From positions 1 through 64,000 of the forward strand of contig NZ_BAAAFG010000014.1 of NCBI RefSeq assembly GCF_039523415.1: a stretch of DNA of 64,000 nt. The letters are read 5' to 3'. Under the pieces are notes generated by a model. The model did no database searches, was not told where the DNA came from, and saw only the letters and a list, made by a program, of their open reading frames with translations. This stretch comes from Gangjinia marincola (lineage in GTDB: Bacteria > Bacteroidota > Bacteroidia > Flavobacteriales > Flavobacteriaceae). Both the position numbers and the translations under genes were made by a program. Below are positions 36,943 through 46,995 of the stretch, piece by piece. The number at the start of each line of letters is the position of its first letter. The first letter of the stretch is position 1.

Positions 36943-37260
36943 ACTTGCGCTAAGGCTTCGGTTTATAAAGTCAGATTAGTTGGGGCTGCAGTCATAGAAG
37001 ATATTTTGAGTAAGACTTTTGGCTTACGCAGCGATCTTTTCTGATGCTTCGTTTCATAAAAGGAAATAATATTAATGGCTTGAGTCATGAAAATCGAAGG
37101 TTCAACTATCCTAAAATAATGAAAGGGAGTAGTGGTCAAACACGATTTTAAGATAACTATTCTTCTTCTTAACGTATGGTATCAAAAAATGTTAAACCCT
37201 TATCAAATCTTTGATGAGCGGTAGGTCTATTTTGTAAATTGGCATCCAAAACCCTTGATA
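36943..37260. other. Non-coding interval between the GH31 and M48 genes
   Basis: About 318 bases hold no gene that I can support. Only short open stretches occur on both strands. A TATTTTG near 37228-37234 is a weak -7 candidate for the M48 gene. No hairpin with a T run follows the GH31 stop directly. Confidence 0.5.
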
Positions 37261-38082
37261 ATGAAGACACGAAACATACTTATTACGTTAGGATTAGTCC
37301 TAATGATCGCAGCCTGTGCGACAAATCCCTTTACAGGAAAAAAAACCTTAGCCTTAGTTTCTAATGATCAGCTATTCCCAATGGCTTTTCAACAATACGA
37401 TCAATTCTTAGCTGAGAACCCCGTGGTAACCAATACCAGCGAAGCACAAATGATTACTAGGATAGGGCAAAAAATTGCTACTGCATCAGAACGTTGGTTA
37501 ACGGCGAATGGCTATGCGGGATATCTTAAAGACTACCAATGGGAATATAATTTGGTCAAGGACAGTGCTGTGAATGCATGGTGTATGCCGGGTGGCAAAA
37601 TTGTTTTTTACACGGGCATTCTCCCAATTGCTAAAAATGAAGCGGGAATAGCTGCGGTTATGGGACATGAAGTTGCTCATGCTTTAGCAAATCACGGAGC
37701 ACAACGCATGAGTGCCGGTCAATTACAACAAATTGCTGGAGTTGCAGGTGCTGTTGCTGTAGGTGGAAAAAGCCAGGAGACACAGCAAATATTTGCTACT
37801 GCATTTGGACTTGGTTCACAATTAGGAGTGATGTTACCCTTTAGCAGAAGCCACGAAACCGAAGCTGATCGTATAGGTCTTACACTAATGGCAATCGCCG
37901 GATACGATCCTGCTGAAGCCCCAGAACTATGGAAACGAATGAAAGCTGCAAGCGGGGGACAATCTCCGCCAGAGTTTATGAGTACACATCCACATCCGGA
38001 TACGCGTATTCAAAATTTAACTGCTTGGATTCCAGAAGCTAAAGCCGAAGCAAAAAAATACGGTGTTACTTCTTTTCAATAA
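37261..38082 (+). CDS. M48 family metallopeptidase, lipoprotein
   Basis: A 273-residue lipoprotein (signal ending IAACATNPF) with a zinc peptidase domain. The HExxH motif is H136-EVA-H140 (GHEVAHALANHG), and the third ligand lies in SRSHETEADRIG. The family includes LoiP and BepA, which control outer-membrane protein quality. The start at 37261 is the first ATG; the upstream TTG is less likely. A strong hairpin terminator follows. Confidence 0.9.
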   Translation: MKTRNILITLGLVLMIAACATNPFTGKKTLALVSNDQLFPMAFQQYDQFLAENPVVTNTSEAQMITRIGQKIATASERWLTANGYAGYLKDYQWEYNLVKDSAVNAWCMPGGKIVFYTGILPIAKNEAGIAAVMGHEVAHALANHGAQRMSAGQLQQIAGVAGAVAVGGKSQETQQIFATAFGLGSQLGVMLPFSRSHETEADRIGLTLMAIAGYDPAEAPELWKRMKAASGGQSPPEFMSTHPHPDTRIQNLTAWIPEAKAEAKKYGVTSFQ

Positions 38083-38102
38083 GAATACATAAAGTTTACT
38101 TC

Positions 38103-38131
38103 AAAAAGCTGCTTTTAACAAGTAGCTTTTT
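38103..38131 (+). terminator. Terminator after the M48 gene
   Basis: AAAAAGCTGCTT pairs with AAGTAGCTTTTT across a five-base loop, with one G-U pair, and the outer arm is T-rich. Confidence 0.8.
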
Positions 38132-38163
38132 CTATTTTTAGCCCTTACTCAAACATAACGGCT

Positions 38164-39477
38164 ATGCAGTTACTTGCTAAAGGAGCTAAAAAATTAACCA
38201 ATGCCTGGGCATTTTATGACTGGTCTGTTTCAGTCTATAACTTAACGATTTCATCTGCGATTTTTCCCATTTACTACGGTGCGCTGTTTAGAATAGAAGA
38301 AATTGAAAAAGTGACGGTTTTTGGAGGAGAAGTTGCCCGTGCTCCGCTCATAAGCTATGTTACTGCTTTTGCTTTTGTGTTGATCTCTCTCATTACGCCC
38401 CTGGTTGCAGGTATTGCAGATTATACGGGTAAGAAGAAGTTATTTATGCACCTATTTAACTTTTTGGGAGCCTTTAGTTGCATAGGTTTGTACTGGTTTT
38501 CATTGGATGATATTTACATAAGTTTGCTCTGTTATTTAATGGCGCTGGTGGGATATTGGTGTTCTTTTGCGATTTATAATTCATACTTGCCTGATATCGC
38601 TTTCGCGGAACAGCATGATCGACTAAGCTCAAGGGGTTACTCCTTAGGGTATATCGGAAGCGTGATATTGTTACTTTTTAATTTAGGAATGGTCATGTAT
38701 CCTGAAACCTTTGGACTGGCAGAAGGCGGCACCGGAAGCATGCAAGCCATGCGTATTTCCTTTCTCTCTGTTGGTATTTGGTGGTTAGCCTTTAGTCAAT
38801 ACACATTGTATTACCTGCCTATGGGAAGAAAGCGTGAGTCCAATGCTAAAAATTTTCTGATTAATGGTTTCTTGGAGCTCAAAAAAGTAAAAAGTTTAAT
38901 TGCTCAAAATGCTGTTTTGAAATCCTATCTCATAGCATTTTATGTATACAGTATGGCCGTACAAACCGTTATGCTAGTAGCCACTTATTTTGGTGAAGAA
39001 GAAGTGAAGTGGGGTGGAGATGAAGCGCGTCAAACAGGATTGATTACAAGCATACTATTAATACAGCTAGTGGCTGTAATAGGTGCTACATTAACATGGA
39101 AAGCGGCTCAAAAATTTGGAAATATCAAAACCTTAATTGGCATTAATATGATTTGGGTGGTGATTTGTGTCGTGGGATATTTTGTGACGTTACCCATTCA
39201 CTTTTATATCACTGCGGCGGCAGTTGGCTTTGTGATGGGTGGAATCCAGTCGCTATCCCGATCTACCTACTCCAAGTTTTTGCCAGATACTATTGATACT
39301 ACTTCCTTCTTCAGCTTTTATGATGTTGCTGAAAAAATTGGGATTATCATCGGTATGTTTATCTATGGTTTTATTGCTCAAGTTACCGGCAGTATGCGGA
39401 ATTCGATTATCTTTTTAGCTGTATTCTTCTTTGTAGGAATGGTTTTATTACGCCGAGTACCCAAAGAAGCTCCCTAA
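38164..39477 (+). CDS. MFS transporter, UMF1/Atg22-like
   Basis: A 437-residue permease with about twelve membrane helices. The N-terminus NAWAFYDWSVSVYNLTISSAIFP resembles the UMF1 (Atg22-like) subfamily of the major facilitator superfamily, and GFVMGGIQSLSRSTYSKFLPD is its characteristic loop. Substrates are unknown. The stop overlaps that of the convergent nucleoid-associated gene by four bases (CTAA). The codons for IAFAEQ contain a truncated copy of the palindromic element found in the Smr and DUF4350 genes. Confidence 0.88.
   Translation: MQLLAKGAKKLTNAWAFYDWSVSVYNLTISSAIFPIYYGALFRIEEIEKVTVFGGEVARAPLISYVTAFAFVLISLITPLVAGIADYTGKKKLFMHLFNFLGAFSCIGLYWFSLDDIYISLLCYLMALVGYWCSFAIYNSYLPDIAFAEQHDRLSSRGYSLGYIGSVILLLFNLGMVMYPETFGLAEGGTGSMQAMRISFLSVGIWWLAFSQYTLYYLPMGRKRESNAKNFLINGFLELKKVKSLIAQNAVLKSYLIAFYVYSMAVQTVMLVATYFGEEEVKWGGDEARQTGLITSILLIQLVAVIGATLTWKAAQKFGNIKTLIGINMIWVVICVVGYFVTLPIHFYITAAAVGFVMGGIQSLSRSTYSKFLPDTIDTTSFFSFYDVAEKIGIIIGMFIYGFIAQVTGSMRNSIIFLAVFFFVGMVLLRRVPKEAP
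38598..38610 (-). repeat. 13-base truncated copy of the palindromic element
   Basis: The bases CGCTTTCGCGGAA match 13 of the 16 positions of the element at 62420-62435. They are read as AFAE in the transporter. A chance match is possible for this shorter copy. Confidence 0.4.
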
Positions 39478-40532
39478 CTTTTTTGCTCCTTGTTAAAGTA
39501 AACCAGGTAGTAATACATCTGTTTTTCTTCATCCCAGCCTTTTTCGACAAATTTTTCGGCGCTTTCGGGATTTATGAAATCCATTTTGATCTGTATGTTG
39601 GTATCTAGCTCAATCACGTTTTTGATGCTCTTTCTGGCTGCGGTAACAGCCGTATTGGCTATTGGGAACTCAGTTAAATCCTCAATTTTATATTTTGGTG
39701 CTTTTTCAACTTTGTAGTGCTTAAACTCTGGAATAAGATCAGGATTTTCGAATACTTCATTGATGAAATTGGATTCTTCAAACGTATCATTTTTTGCAAA
39801 ATGATTCACCGCACGATTCATGAACATGACTTCTTCCTTTTTATCTTCTGCAGGTAGGACAACGTCTTTAGCAAAATTCTGGCAGAACTTCATGTACTTT
39901 TTAGTAAAGAAATTGTCGTCTTCAAAAACATCGACTTCTAAGAAATGCTCCAGCCAGTATTTGGTATCGTAACGATTTGAGTCTACCGATAGAATCTTAT
40001 AACCTTCGGCTTCGACTTTATTAAAAATTATCGCGCCCTTATCCAGTTTGTTTAAATTGACGCCTTGCTGTAATTTGATGTCCAGCTGATTTTCTCCTTC
40101 TTTAAACTGAAGAAAATCGGTCTTTAATTCAGATTTAAATACACCGATTGCATTCACTTTTTCATTGTCTAATAGCATATTTTCAAAATAGGTCACGTAT
40201 ACCTCACCGGCTTTGATGTGAGGGTGAGATGACTGATCGTACAAGTGTTTTGTAATCTCTTGTGATGCCTGATGAATGGCTGAGGGGTCTTCAAACACCT
40301 TTTTGGCAATACCGTGTAGGGTGTGAAATTCAAGATCGGCCTCATGATTGAATCGGTAATAGTTTTCTTCTTTTTCCCTAAAAGGTTTTAAAAAAAACTC
40401 TTTAAGTAGGGGAGTAAGTTCATCATTGAGCTCATAGGGAAATGCAGATAAGAATATGGGTTCGTTTCGGCTTTTATTCCCTACGCGATGAATAGAAAGG
40501 GATTCAATATGGGTATTAAAAAGATTGATCAT
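39474..40532 (-). CDS. Nucleoid-associated protein (NdpA/YejK family)
   Basis: A 352-residue cytoplasmic protein. The N-terminal NLFNTHIESLSIHRVGNKSRNE and the internal VYVTYFENMLLDNEKVNAIGVFKSE blocks fit PF04245, the nucleoid-associated NdpA family. E. coli YejK is abundant on DNA, but its exact role is not clear. It is upstream of, and separated by 20 bases from, the pRiA4b-like gene's stop region on the same strand. Length is close to the family's. Confidence 0.85.
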   Translation of the reverse strand: MINLFNTHIESLSIHRVGNKSRNEPIFLSAFPYELNDELTPLLKEFFLKPFREKEENYYRFNHEADLEFHTLHGIAKKVFEDPSAIHQASQEITKHLYDQSSHPHIKAGEVYVTYFENMLLDNEKVNAIGVFKSELKTDFLQFKEGENQLDIKLQQGVNLNKLDKGAIIFNKVEAEGYKILSVDSNRYDTKYWLEHFLEVDVFEDDNFFTKKYMKFCQNFAKDVVLPAEDKKEEVMFMNRAVNHFAKNDTFEESNFINEVFENPDLIPEFKHYKVEKAPKYKIEDLTEFPIANTAVTAARKSIKNVIELDTNIQIKMDFINPESAEKFVEKGWDEEKQMYYYLVYFNKEQKS

Positions 40533-40552
40533 AGTGTGTTAGTGTAGCAGCA

Positions 40553-41056
40553 TTAATTCCAGTTTTCGTCAAAGTCCAAATCATCATAGTTATCTACGTC
40601 CAGATCGTCATCTAGGTCTAAATCGTTATCATCTGCATTGAATTCTTTATCTGGTGCTTCTGGGGGTAATTCGCCATGAGCAAAAATAAGGTTAGGATAG
40701 TCGATGGAGTAATCTGGTTCGGCAATTTCTGCTAATTCTACTAAAAAAGTCCACATGCTCAAAAAGTCGTAAACATAAATAAGACGTGGTGACTGCTCTG
40801 TGACCATCTCATCCAGCGCAGTTTCATTCATGATGCGTACTTGCGATGTACCCTCACTCATGTCAAACAGTGCTATTTCTTCGCCTTGATTCCACTCCTC
40901 ATCAGACTGGTAGAAACTGGCCATTTCATTTCCTTCAAAGCCAAAGGCCTGAGTGATTGAGTTATGAAAGTCTTCCATCGTGATATCATCCTTTACCTCA
41001 ATATCTCTAAATACATCATCTTTGGTATCAAGGATCACTCTAAATCTATAAATCAT
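40553..41056 (-). CDS. pRiA4b ORF-3-like protein with acidic tail
   Basis: A 167-residue protein. The N-terminal region (YRFRVILDTKDDVFRDIEV) and the block FDMSEG...YVYDFLSMWTF match the PRiA4_ORF3 fold. The family name comes from a plasmid, but chromosomal copies are common in Bacteroidota. The final 35 residues are almost all Asp, Asn and Leu. No transposase or repeats flank it. Function unknown. Confidence 0.8.
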   Translation of the reverse strand: MIYRFRVILDTKDDVFRDIEVKDDITMEDFHNSITQAFGFEGNEMASFYQSDEEWNQGEEIALFDMSEGTSQVRIMNETALDEMVTEQSPRLIYVYDFLSMWTFLVELAEIAEPDYSIDYPNLIFAHGELPPEAPDKEFNADDNDLDLDDDLDVDNYDDLDFDENWN

Positions 41057-41079
41057 GTAAGAAAATTAAGGCTGTAAAA

Positions 41080-42093
41080 TTAGACTTTTTTGACGTTTCG
41101 GGCTTGTAGAAAAACATAAAATTGCATTCCGAATAAGAGTGAGGCAATAACTAAATGCAATGGCTGTGATGCCACGGGAAAATCAACATAATACATCGCC
41201 ATTCCCGAAAGGATTTCAATGCCTATAAGCGCCAAAACCCAATGATAATTTTTGAGCGCATAGTTTTTCATTCGTATTTGCCACAATAAATACACATTGA
41301 CAAGCAGGACTATGATAGAAAATGACCTATGCGCATAAAAGGTAAACATTGGGTCATTGAGCCATAAGTCTTTTGCATTATATCCCAACAGGTCAATTTG
41401 ATCATCCACATAATGCCGCACTTGTGTACCCATGATGATTTGAATAATCGTTAATACAAGTGCAGCCACTAGAAAACCTTTTATCTTGGCAGGAACTTGT
41501 GAATTATTCATCTTTGGAGTAACTTTTTCCAGAAGATATACGAGTAATGCAACAATAAGTAGCGCTACTAACATGTGAGTAGTAATTTTAGCAGGTACTA
41601 AAACAGAATAAACTACTGTTGCACCTAACCACGCCTGAAACCCCATTAAAAAAACGGTGAACCAAGAGAGTAATGTAATGGCTTTATCATCTTTCCATAA
41701 TTTGATAGAGACGAAAGCCATAAAAAGAATTGCCAAACCGGCTAAGGCACCCACTAATCGGTTAAGGTATTCAATCCAGGTATGCCATACATTAAAGGTG
41801 GCATAGTCGTGTTTAGTATAGGGTTCCCAATTTGATTGTTGATAGGTTTCACCAGAAGTGAAATCGCTTTTGGCAACTTGAAGACTTTCATTCACAATAA
41901 TGACTTGTCCTTGATGAATCTCTTTATTCGCTTGCCACATTAATTCTGAAGATTCTGTAGGCGGAATGTAATATCCAAAGCATTTAGGCCAGTCTGGACA
42001 TCCCATACCGCTCCCGGTCATTCTTACCAGCGCGCCGGCTACGATAACTAGATAAACCAGGATCAATGATATTTTTACAAGTCGTCTATACAT
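41080..42093 (-). CDS. ctaA: Heme A synthase (COX15/CtaA)
   Basis: A 337-residue inner-membrane protein of eight helices that oxidises heme O to heme A for cytochrome aa3 oxidase. The [25 protein letters not shown] N-terminal block, the E-rich loop, and histidines in [13 protein letters not shown] and in the second half ([15 protein letters not shown]) are characteristic. It overlaps the cca gene by eight bases. Presence implies an aerobic aa3-type oxidase. No ctaB lies nearby. Confidence 0.92.
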   Translation of the reverse strand: MYRRLVKISLILVYLVIVAGALVRMTGSGMGCPDWPKCFGYYIPPTESSELMWQANKEIHQGQVIIVNESLQVAKSDFTSGETYQQSNWEPYTKHDYATFNVWHTWIEYLNRLVGALAGLAILFMAFVSIKLWKDDKAITLLSWFTVFLMGFQAWLGATVVYSVLVPAKITTHMLVALLIVALLVYLLEKVTPKMNNSQVPAKIKGFLVAALVLTIIQIIMGTQVRHYVDDQIDLLGYNAKDLWLNDPMFTFYAHRSFSIIVLLVNVYLLWQIRMKNYALKNYHWVLALIGIEILSGMAMYYVDFPVASQPLHLVIASLLFGMQFYVFLQARNVKKV

Positions 42094-43504
42094 GAGTCAA
42101 ACCGAGTTGCTTCCCTTTTTTTAACATAAATTCACGTGCAGCAGCATATTCATTTGGGATTTCACCTTCTAGAATGGCTTCTTTAATCGCATCTTTAATC
42201 ACGCCTATTTCACGGGAAGGTTTGAGGTTAAAGGTTTGCATAATCTCCTCACCACTTACCGGAGGTTCAAAGTTGCGCACATGATCACGCTCTTCAACTT
42301 CTTTGATCTTTTTACGAACTAGTTTAAAGTTGTTGTGATATTTTTTAAATCGTTTGGGATTTTTGGTGGTGATATCTGCTTCGCACAAGGTCATAAGATC
42401 TTCAATATAATCTCCCGCGTCAAAAATTAGTCGGCGTACAGCAGAATCTGTCACATCATCGCTGGCAATAACGATGGGTCGCGAACTCATCAACACCATT
42501 TTTTGAACAAACTTCATCTTATCATTGAGCGGCATTTTGAGTCGCTTAAATAGTTTGTAGACCATTTTTGCTCCTACAAATTCATGACTGTGAAAGGTCC
42601 ATCCAATTTTCTTGTCAAAACGCTTTGTGGGTGCTTTACCAATGTCATGCAATAAGGCTGCCCATCTAAGCCAAAGGTTATCTGTGTGTTGAGCGATATT
42701 ATCAACCACCTCTAGCGTATGCCAAAAATTATCTTTATGACGTTGGCCTTCAATCTCATCTATTCCCTTAAGTGCAATAAGCTCTGGTAAGATAATGTCT
42801 AGTAATTTAGTTTTTTCTAATAGAGCGAAGCCTATGCTTGGTTTGGCAGCTAATAGAATTTTATGCAATTCATCTATAATTCGCTCTTTTGAAATAATCG
42901 TAATGCGATCAGCATGTTGCGTAATAGCCTGCAGTGAATCTTCTTCTATCGTGAAATTGAGCTGCGTGGCAAATCGTATTGCTCTAAGCATACGCAGCGG
43001 ATCGTCACTATAGGTAACACCGGGCTCCAGCGGTGTCTTAATCAGTTTTTCTTCTAAATGATTTAATCCACCAAAGGGATCAATAAGTGTCCCATAGTTA
43101 TCTTTATTTAGGCTTATAGCCATCGCATTGATGGTGAAGTCTCTTCGGTTTTGATCGTCTTGCAGGCTTCCCTCCTCGACGCTGGGTTTACGACTGTCTT
43201 TACGATAACTCTCTTTTCTAGCTCCTACAAATTCTACCTCAATCTCTTCCGTTTTAAGCATAGCTGTACCAAAGTTTTTAAACACCTGAACATTAGGCTT
43301 GTTCGGTAGGAGTTGAGCTACTTTTTTTGCGAGTGCTATTCCGCTGCCAAGCGTAACAATATCAATATCTTTAGCCTCTCCGCGGTTCAGAATATAATCA
43401 CGTACAAATCCGCCGATCACAAAGGTAGATAGACCTAACTCTTGACTTGCCTTTGCAATGATAAAGAAAATAGGATGTGGAAGGGCTTTTGTATGATTAT
43501 TCAT
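42086..43504 (-). CDS. cca: CCA tRNA nucleotidyltransferase with HD domain
   Basis: A 472-residue enzyme that adds or repairs the CCA end of tRNAs. The class II polymerase head shows [12 protein letters not shown] and KDIDIVTLG with catalytic aspartates, plus [12 protein letters not shown]-terminal HD phosphohydrolase domain includes [11 protein letters not shown] chose ATG at 43504 over a GTG 12 bases upstream. It overlaps ctaA and follows the Sua5 gene by about 28 bases. The added HD domain suggests phosphatase activity on 2'-3' cyclic ends. Confidence 0.92.
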   Translation of the reverse strand: MNNHTKALPHPIFFIIAKASQELGLSTFVIGGFVRDYILNRGEAKDIDIVTLGSGIALAKKVAQLLPNKPNVQVFKNFGTAMLKTEEIEVEFVGARKESYRKDSRKPSVEEGSLQDDQNRRDFTINAMAISLNKDNYGTLIDPFGGLNHLEEKLIKTPLEPGVTYSDDPLRMLRAIRFATQLNFTIEEDSLQAITQHADRITIISKERIIDELHKILLAAKPSIGFALLEKTKLLDIILPELIALKGIDEIEGQRHKDNFWHTLEVVDNIAQHTDNLWLRWAALLHDIGKAPTKRFDKKIGWTFHSHEFVGAKMVYKLFKRLKMPLNDKMKFVQKMVLMSSRPIVIASDDVTDSAVRRLIFDAGDYIEDLMTLCEADITTKNPKRFKKYHNNFKLVRKKIKEVEERDHVRNFEPPVSGEEIMQTFNLKPSREIGVIKDAIKEAILEGEIPNEYAAAREFMLKKGKQLGLTHV

Positions 43505-43532
43505 ATTGTTAATCACCTTAACAATGAGTATT

Positions 43533-44108
43533 CTATTTGCGTATCACTTGGACTACACCATCATTCGAAAGCTTAATAATAGCTGATGGTTTAGTACTCA
43601 TTTTTTGGGATTGCAAAGGTACGATATAGTCCACTCCTTTTAAAATTTCGGTAGATATTTCGGCGTAGCTTTTTGGGGTTGCTTTTCCACTGATATTTGC
43701 CGAGGTGGCTACAATTGGCTTTTTGAATTTCTGAACCAAATCTTTACAAAATGAACGCTGTGCAACACGAATTGCTAAGGTTTGATCTGGAGCTAATAAG
43801 TTTTCGGCGATATTGATGGGTTGATCGTAAATAATGGTTGTTGGTTTTGAAGCATATCGTAAGATGTCATAGGCAACTTCTGGAATATTTTCTACATGCC
43901 GATTAAGCATTTTAAAATCATTCACTAAGCAAATTAGCGCCTTGCTTTCATCTCTTTGCTTTAAGGCGTAAATTTTATCTACTGCCGCTGCATTGGTAGC
44001 ATCACAACCAATTCCCCAAATCGTATCTGTTGGAAATAAGATGAGTCCGCCTTTTTTGAGGATTTGGATGGTGTTTTGAATTTCTTTTTGTTGATCATTC
44101 ATTATCAT
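43533..44108 (-). CDS. L-threonylcarbamoyladenylate synthase (Sua5/YrdC family)
   Basis: A 191-residue protein. It makes threonylcarbamoyl-AMP for the t6A tRNA modification. The motif [21 protein letters not shown] and [12 protein letters not shown] are those of the YrdC domain; [10 protein letters not shown] is the nucleotide-binding loop. It lacks the extra Sua5 C-terminal domain. Two in-frame ATGs six bases apart (44108, 44102) are both plausible. It is upstream of cca. Confidence 0.93.
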   Translation of the reverse strand: MIMNDQQKEIQNTIQILKKGGLILFPTDTIWGIGCDATNAAAVDKIYALKQRDESKALICLVNDFKMLNRHVENIPEVAYDILRYASKPTTIIYDQPINIAENLLAPDQTLAIRVAQRSFCKDLVQKFKKPIVATSANISGKATPKSYAEISTEILKGVDYIVPLQSQKMSTKPSAIIKLSNDGVVQVIRK

Positions 44109-44242
44109 ACGTTCGAATAATTTTTAACATGAAAATTATTATTAATACTGGTTAGTTATACTTACGTATTTATCATAGTTTTTTTATTCGATCGATCTTA
44201 ATTGTAAAAGGGAAATTTATTAAATACTATGGCACATTTTTT

Positions 44243-44977
44243 TTAAAAGGATAGATTTCGTCTTGACCAGTGGGTTCTTGTGTTGAGAGAATTCAAATAG
44301 AATTTTTCCTCATCATCCAGAGCATTGCTATTGATGTACCATGGCAAATGTCTTGCTTGATAAGGAAATCCAGTCCTTAGAACTAATGTTCTTTCATCTC
44401 GTTCGCCAACTTTAGAAAACGGTCTGTAAAGTGCAAATGTAGTATCAATAGGAGCTATGAAAATATGTTGTTCTATGCTTTGCTGATAATATTTTTTTTC
44501 CCATTCAATTACCTTTTGCTTGTTTGCGTAATGATCTGGTAAATCATCAATTTTTAGAGAAAATCCAATTTTATGGACTATTGGATACTTTTTTAACATT
44601 TGTAAAAAAAATTTTAAAAAGTCAGACGGACATTCATCAACGGGTACAACATCTGAATCAGTAAGAACAAAATATGAATTGACAAACCTTAACCATAAGC
44701 CACTTTTCCAAAAAGCTTTGGAGCCATAATTCTTTTTCAATAAATGTACATGGCACTCTGTGGTTTTGTAAAATTCTAATAAAGGAGGATAAGTCGATTG
44801 ATTATCTAAAATATGAATGTTGGTATATTCTCTTTTTTTTAATGCTATAATGAGAAGTTTTAATGTGCTAAGTCGATTGTAATTATTTATAAAAATGGGA
44901 ATATCTTTCTCGTCTTTAGGATACGATGAAAAAATAAACCTTAGAATACCTGCAATTAGATTTTTAAATTTCTTCAT
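44243..44977 (-). CDS. Glycosyltransferase (GT-A fold)
   Basis: A 244-residue protein with a GT-A-like start (IPIFINNYNRLSTLKLLI) and a DSDVVP metal-binding motif near residue 105. It overlaps the upstream family 2 gene by 14 bases. Its acceptor is unknown. The context (two glycosyltransferases upstream, kinase and GT2 beyond) points to lipopolysaccharide or surface glycan assembly. Confidence 0.82.
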   Translation of the reverse strand: MKKFKNLIAGILRFIFSSYPKDEKDIPIFINNYNRLSTLKLLIIALKKREYTNIHILDNQSTYPPLLEFYKTTECHVHLLKKNYGSKAFWKSGLWLRFVNSYFVLTDSDVVPVDECPSDFLKFFLQMLKKYPIVHKIGFSLKIDDLPDHYANKQKVIEWEKKYYQQSIEQHIFIAPIDTTFALYRPFSKVGERDERTLVLRTGFPYQARHLPWYINSNALDDEEKFYLNSLNTRTHWSRRNLSF

Positions 44978-45899
44978 TAATCTGCTGTTTTAGTTTCAAT
45001 GACTTGGAAAGAGGAGCTCCTTCTAATAGCAGCACAAAAAGCCTCCAATAGGATGGTTTTATTAAGGCTGTAAAGAAATAACGTATACAAAAGTAACTAT
45101 TGAGAACGGCACGCTGAATACTGCCGTAGTGCTTTTGGGTATGATAGAGCAGTGAAATTTTCTGCTCCATTTTAAGATAGATATTCTTATTCATACTGGC
45201 ACTTTTGTAATGAATATATTCCAGCGATGGAACGATATAGGTGTTTTTATTACTTTTTTTAGTCATTCTTAAACTAAGATCTGATTCTTCATAAAAAAGA
45301 AAAAGATTTGTATCAAAACCCCCAATCATATTGAATGAAGCAGCATCAACAAACATAAAAGAACCTTGAACATAGTGTACCACAGTAGGTTGTTCAAAAC
45401 GTTGCTTTCGGTTTAAATATGTTGTTGGAAAAAGGCGTTCTAATAGTGGACGTCGAAAGATTTCACGCTTGAGCGAGGAGTAGTGGTCAATAGTCACTCT
45501 AAAATTTTTATCCTCATCCAGCATTTGAGGAGAGCATATACCAGCATCTGGTGTTTGTTGCATAAATAATTTAAGTCCACCCAAACAGTCTTTAGATACC
45601 ATCAGTGTATCATTATTTATAAATGCATAGTATTTGCAGGGAGAAGTGTGTTGCACCCCTAACATATTTCCTGCTCCAAAGCCTATGTTTTGTTTACTTC
45701 TAACCAGTTTAACTCTATAATCATTTACAGTTCCAATGTGTTTTTTTAAGGTTGAATAATCTTCAAAAGAAGAGTTATTATCAACGATGACTAATTCATA
45801 GCTTGTTTGAGTAGAAGTGTTTTCCAATAATGAATTTATACATCCAATGGTGTATGAAGCAGTATTATAATTTATAATGATGGCACAAATATCAATCAT
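44964..45899 (-). CDS. Glycosyltransferase family 2
   Basis: A 311-residue rhamnosyltransferase-like GT2. The N-terminus shows AIIINYNTASYTIGCINSLL, the DNN motif (VIVDNNSS), and a FINNDTLM nucleotide-sugar site in place of a classical DXD. A GGFDTNLFLFYEESDLSLR block binds the acceptor. It lies in an overlapping run with the genes on both sides (ATGA overlap with the GT4 gene). The donor sugar is not known. Confidence 0.88.
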   Translation of the reverse strand: MIDICAIIINYNTASYTIGCINSLLENTSTQTSYELVIVDNNSSFEDYSTLKKHIGTVNDYRVKLVRSKQNIGFGAGNMLGVQHTSPCKYYAFINNDTLMVSKDCLGGLKLFMQQTPDAGICSPQMLDEDKNFRVTIDHYSSLKREIFRRPLLERLFPTTYLNRKQRFEQPTVVHYVQGSFMFVDAASFNMIGGFDTNLFLFYEESDLSLRMTKKSNKNTYIVPSLEYIHYKSASMNKNIYLKMEQKISLLYHTQKHYGSIQRAVLNSYFCIRYFFTALIKPSYWRLFVLLLEGAPLSKSLKLKQQINEEI

Positions 45900-46954
45900 T
45901 TTTTTACTAAAATTTTTTTCCAGCGTTGCGCTATATTTTTTTGATGAAACTGTGCCGAAGAAGCTAAGGCTTGTTGCGACATGGAGTGTATACTTGTATT
46001 ATTCTTAAGGATTTTATTGAGGGTCGCGTGTAATTCTCCTTCTGGGAATAAAAATCCATTATCACCGGTGATAATTTCCTTAGGTCCAGGATGATTACTG
46101 GCAATAGGAATTGTTCCCTGTGACATACCTTCGATAAGAATTATTCCAAAAAGCTCTTCCCATTTAGCAGTTCGTTTAGAGTTTAACACTACGTACTGAT
46201 GACGGCGATATAATTTAGCTAGTTCATCTGCATCATATATTGGTGTGATAAAATGAATATTCGAATGTTTCACTGCTTTTTCTTTCACTAATTCGCTGAG
46301 CTTACCATCACCAATAATAGTCAAAGACGCCTCTGTACGTCGCTCAAAAAAAGATACCAGTTCTTCAATACCTTTTTGTTGAAGCAATCTCCCCACATAA
46401 ATAAAACTATGTTCTTTTCTTTCTTCAGCTTCGTGCAAGTGAAAGGCAGATTTCAATGCATGATAGACTACGCTGATTTTGGTGTCATCAATGCTATAAT
46501 TACCATTAAGTTCTTTTTTCGTTTTCGTGGTTACTGCAAAGATATGTCGCACTTTAAATTCTAAAAAATTACGCCATTGCTCAAAAAGGAGATCAGTGTT
46601 TTTTTTGTGATTTGGATAAAAGCTTTTATCCCAACAGGTCCAGGAGGTGTGATAATAAATATGATGTTTCTCAAGGTAAGGCAACAATGAAACAAGTTTG
46701 TAATCGTAAGGAGCGATGCCCAAAATAATCTTCTTATTTTTACTTTTTTTTAAAGAACGGAAAAATGCAATGTTATCCACTTGCTTTCTAAATGTTCTAA
46801 GATCAAGTTTGATAGCAGATTTTAAAAGAGTACTTAAAATCGAAAATTCATAATATTCAATAGATAAATTGTGCTCTTTTGCTAAACATTCCAAACCTAC
46901 ATAGTGTCCTTTTGCACCGTGTTTATGAAGAACGTAAATTTTTTCTAAGGGCAT
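45896..46954 (-). CDS. Glycosyltransferase family 4
   Basis: A 352-residue GT-B enzyme. The C-terminal nucleotide-sugar domain contains SFIYVGRLLQQKGIEELV and the EGMSQGTIPIASNHPGPKE motif with the family's E-x7-E. It is the first gene of a three-gene overlapping group read leftward. It is divergent from the Kdo-kinase-like gene by about 40 bases. It probably adds a sugar during LPS core or surface glycan synthesis. Confidence 0.88.
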   Translation of the reverse strand: MPLEKIYVLHKHGAKGHYVGLECLAKEHNLSIEYYEFSILSTLLKSAIKLDLRTFRKQVDNIAFFRSLKKSKNKKIILGIAPYDYKLVSLLPYLEKHHIYYHTSWTCWDKSFYPNHKKNTDLLFEQWRNFLEFKVRHIFAVTTKTKKELNGNYSIDDTKISVVYHALKSAFHLHEAEERKEHSFIYVGRLLQQKGIEELVSFFERRTEASLTIIGDGKLSELVKEKAVKHSNIHFITPIYDADELAKLYRRHQYVVLNSKRTAKWEELFGIILIEGMSQGTIPIASNHPGPKEIITGDNGFLFPEGELHATLNKILKNNTSIHSMSQQALASSAQFHQKNIAQRWKKILVKK

Positions 46955-46995
46955 TTAATGAGTTTAGCTAGTGTAAATGTAAAGGTTTAATTTTT

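Noticed and set aside
40553..41056. pRiA4b-like gene as sign of a plasmid or transposon
   Set aside because: No transposase or terminal repeats flank it and the family is common on chromosomes.
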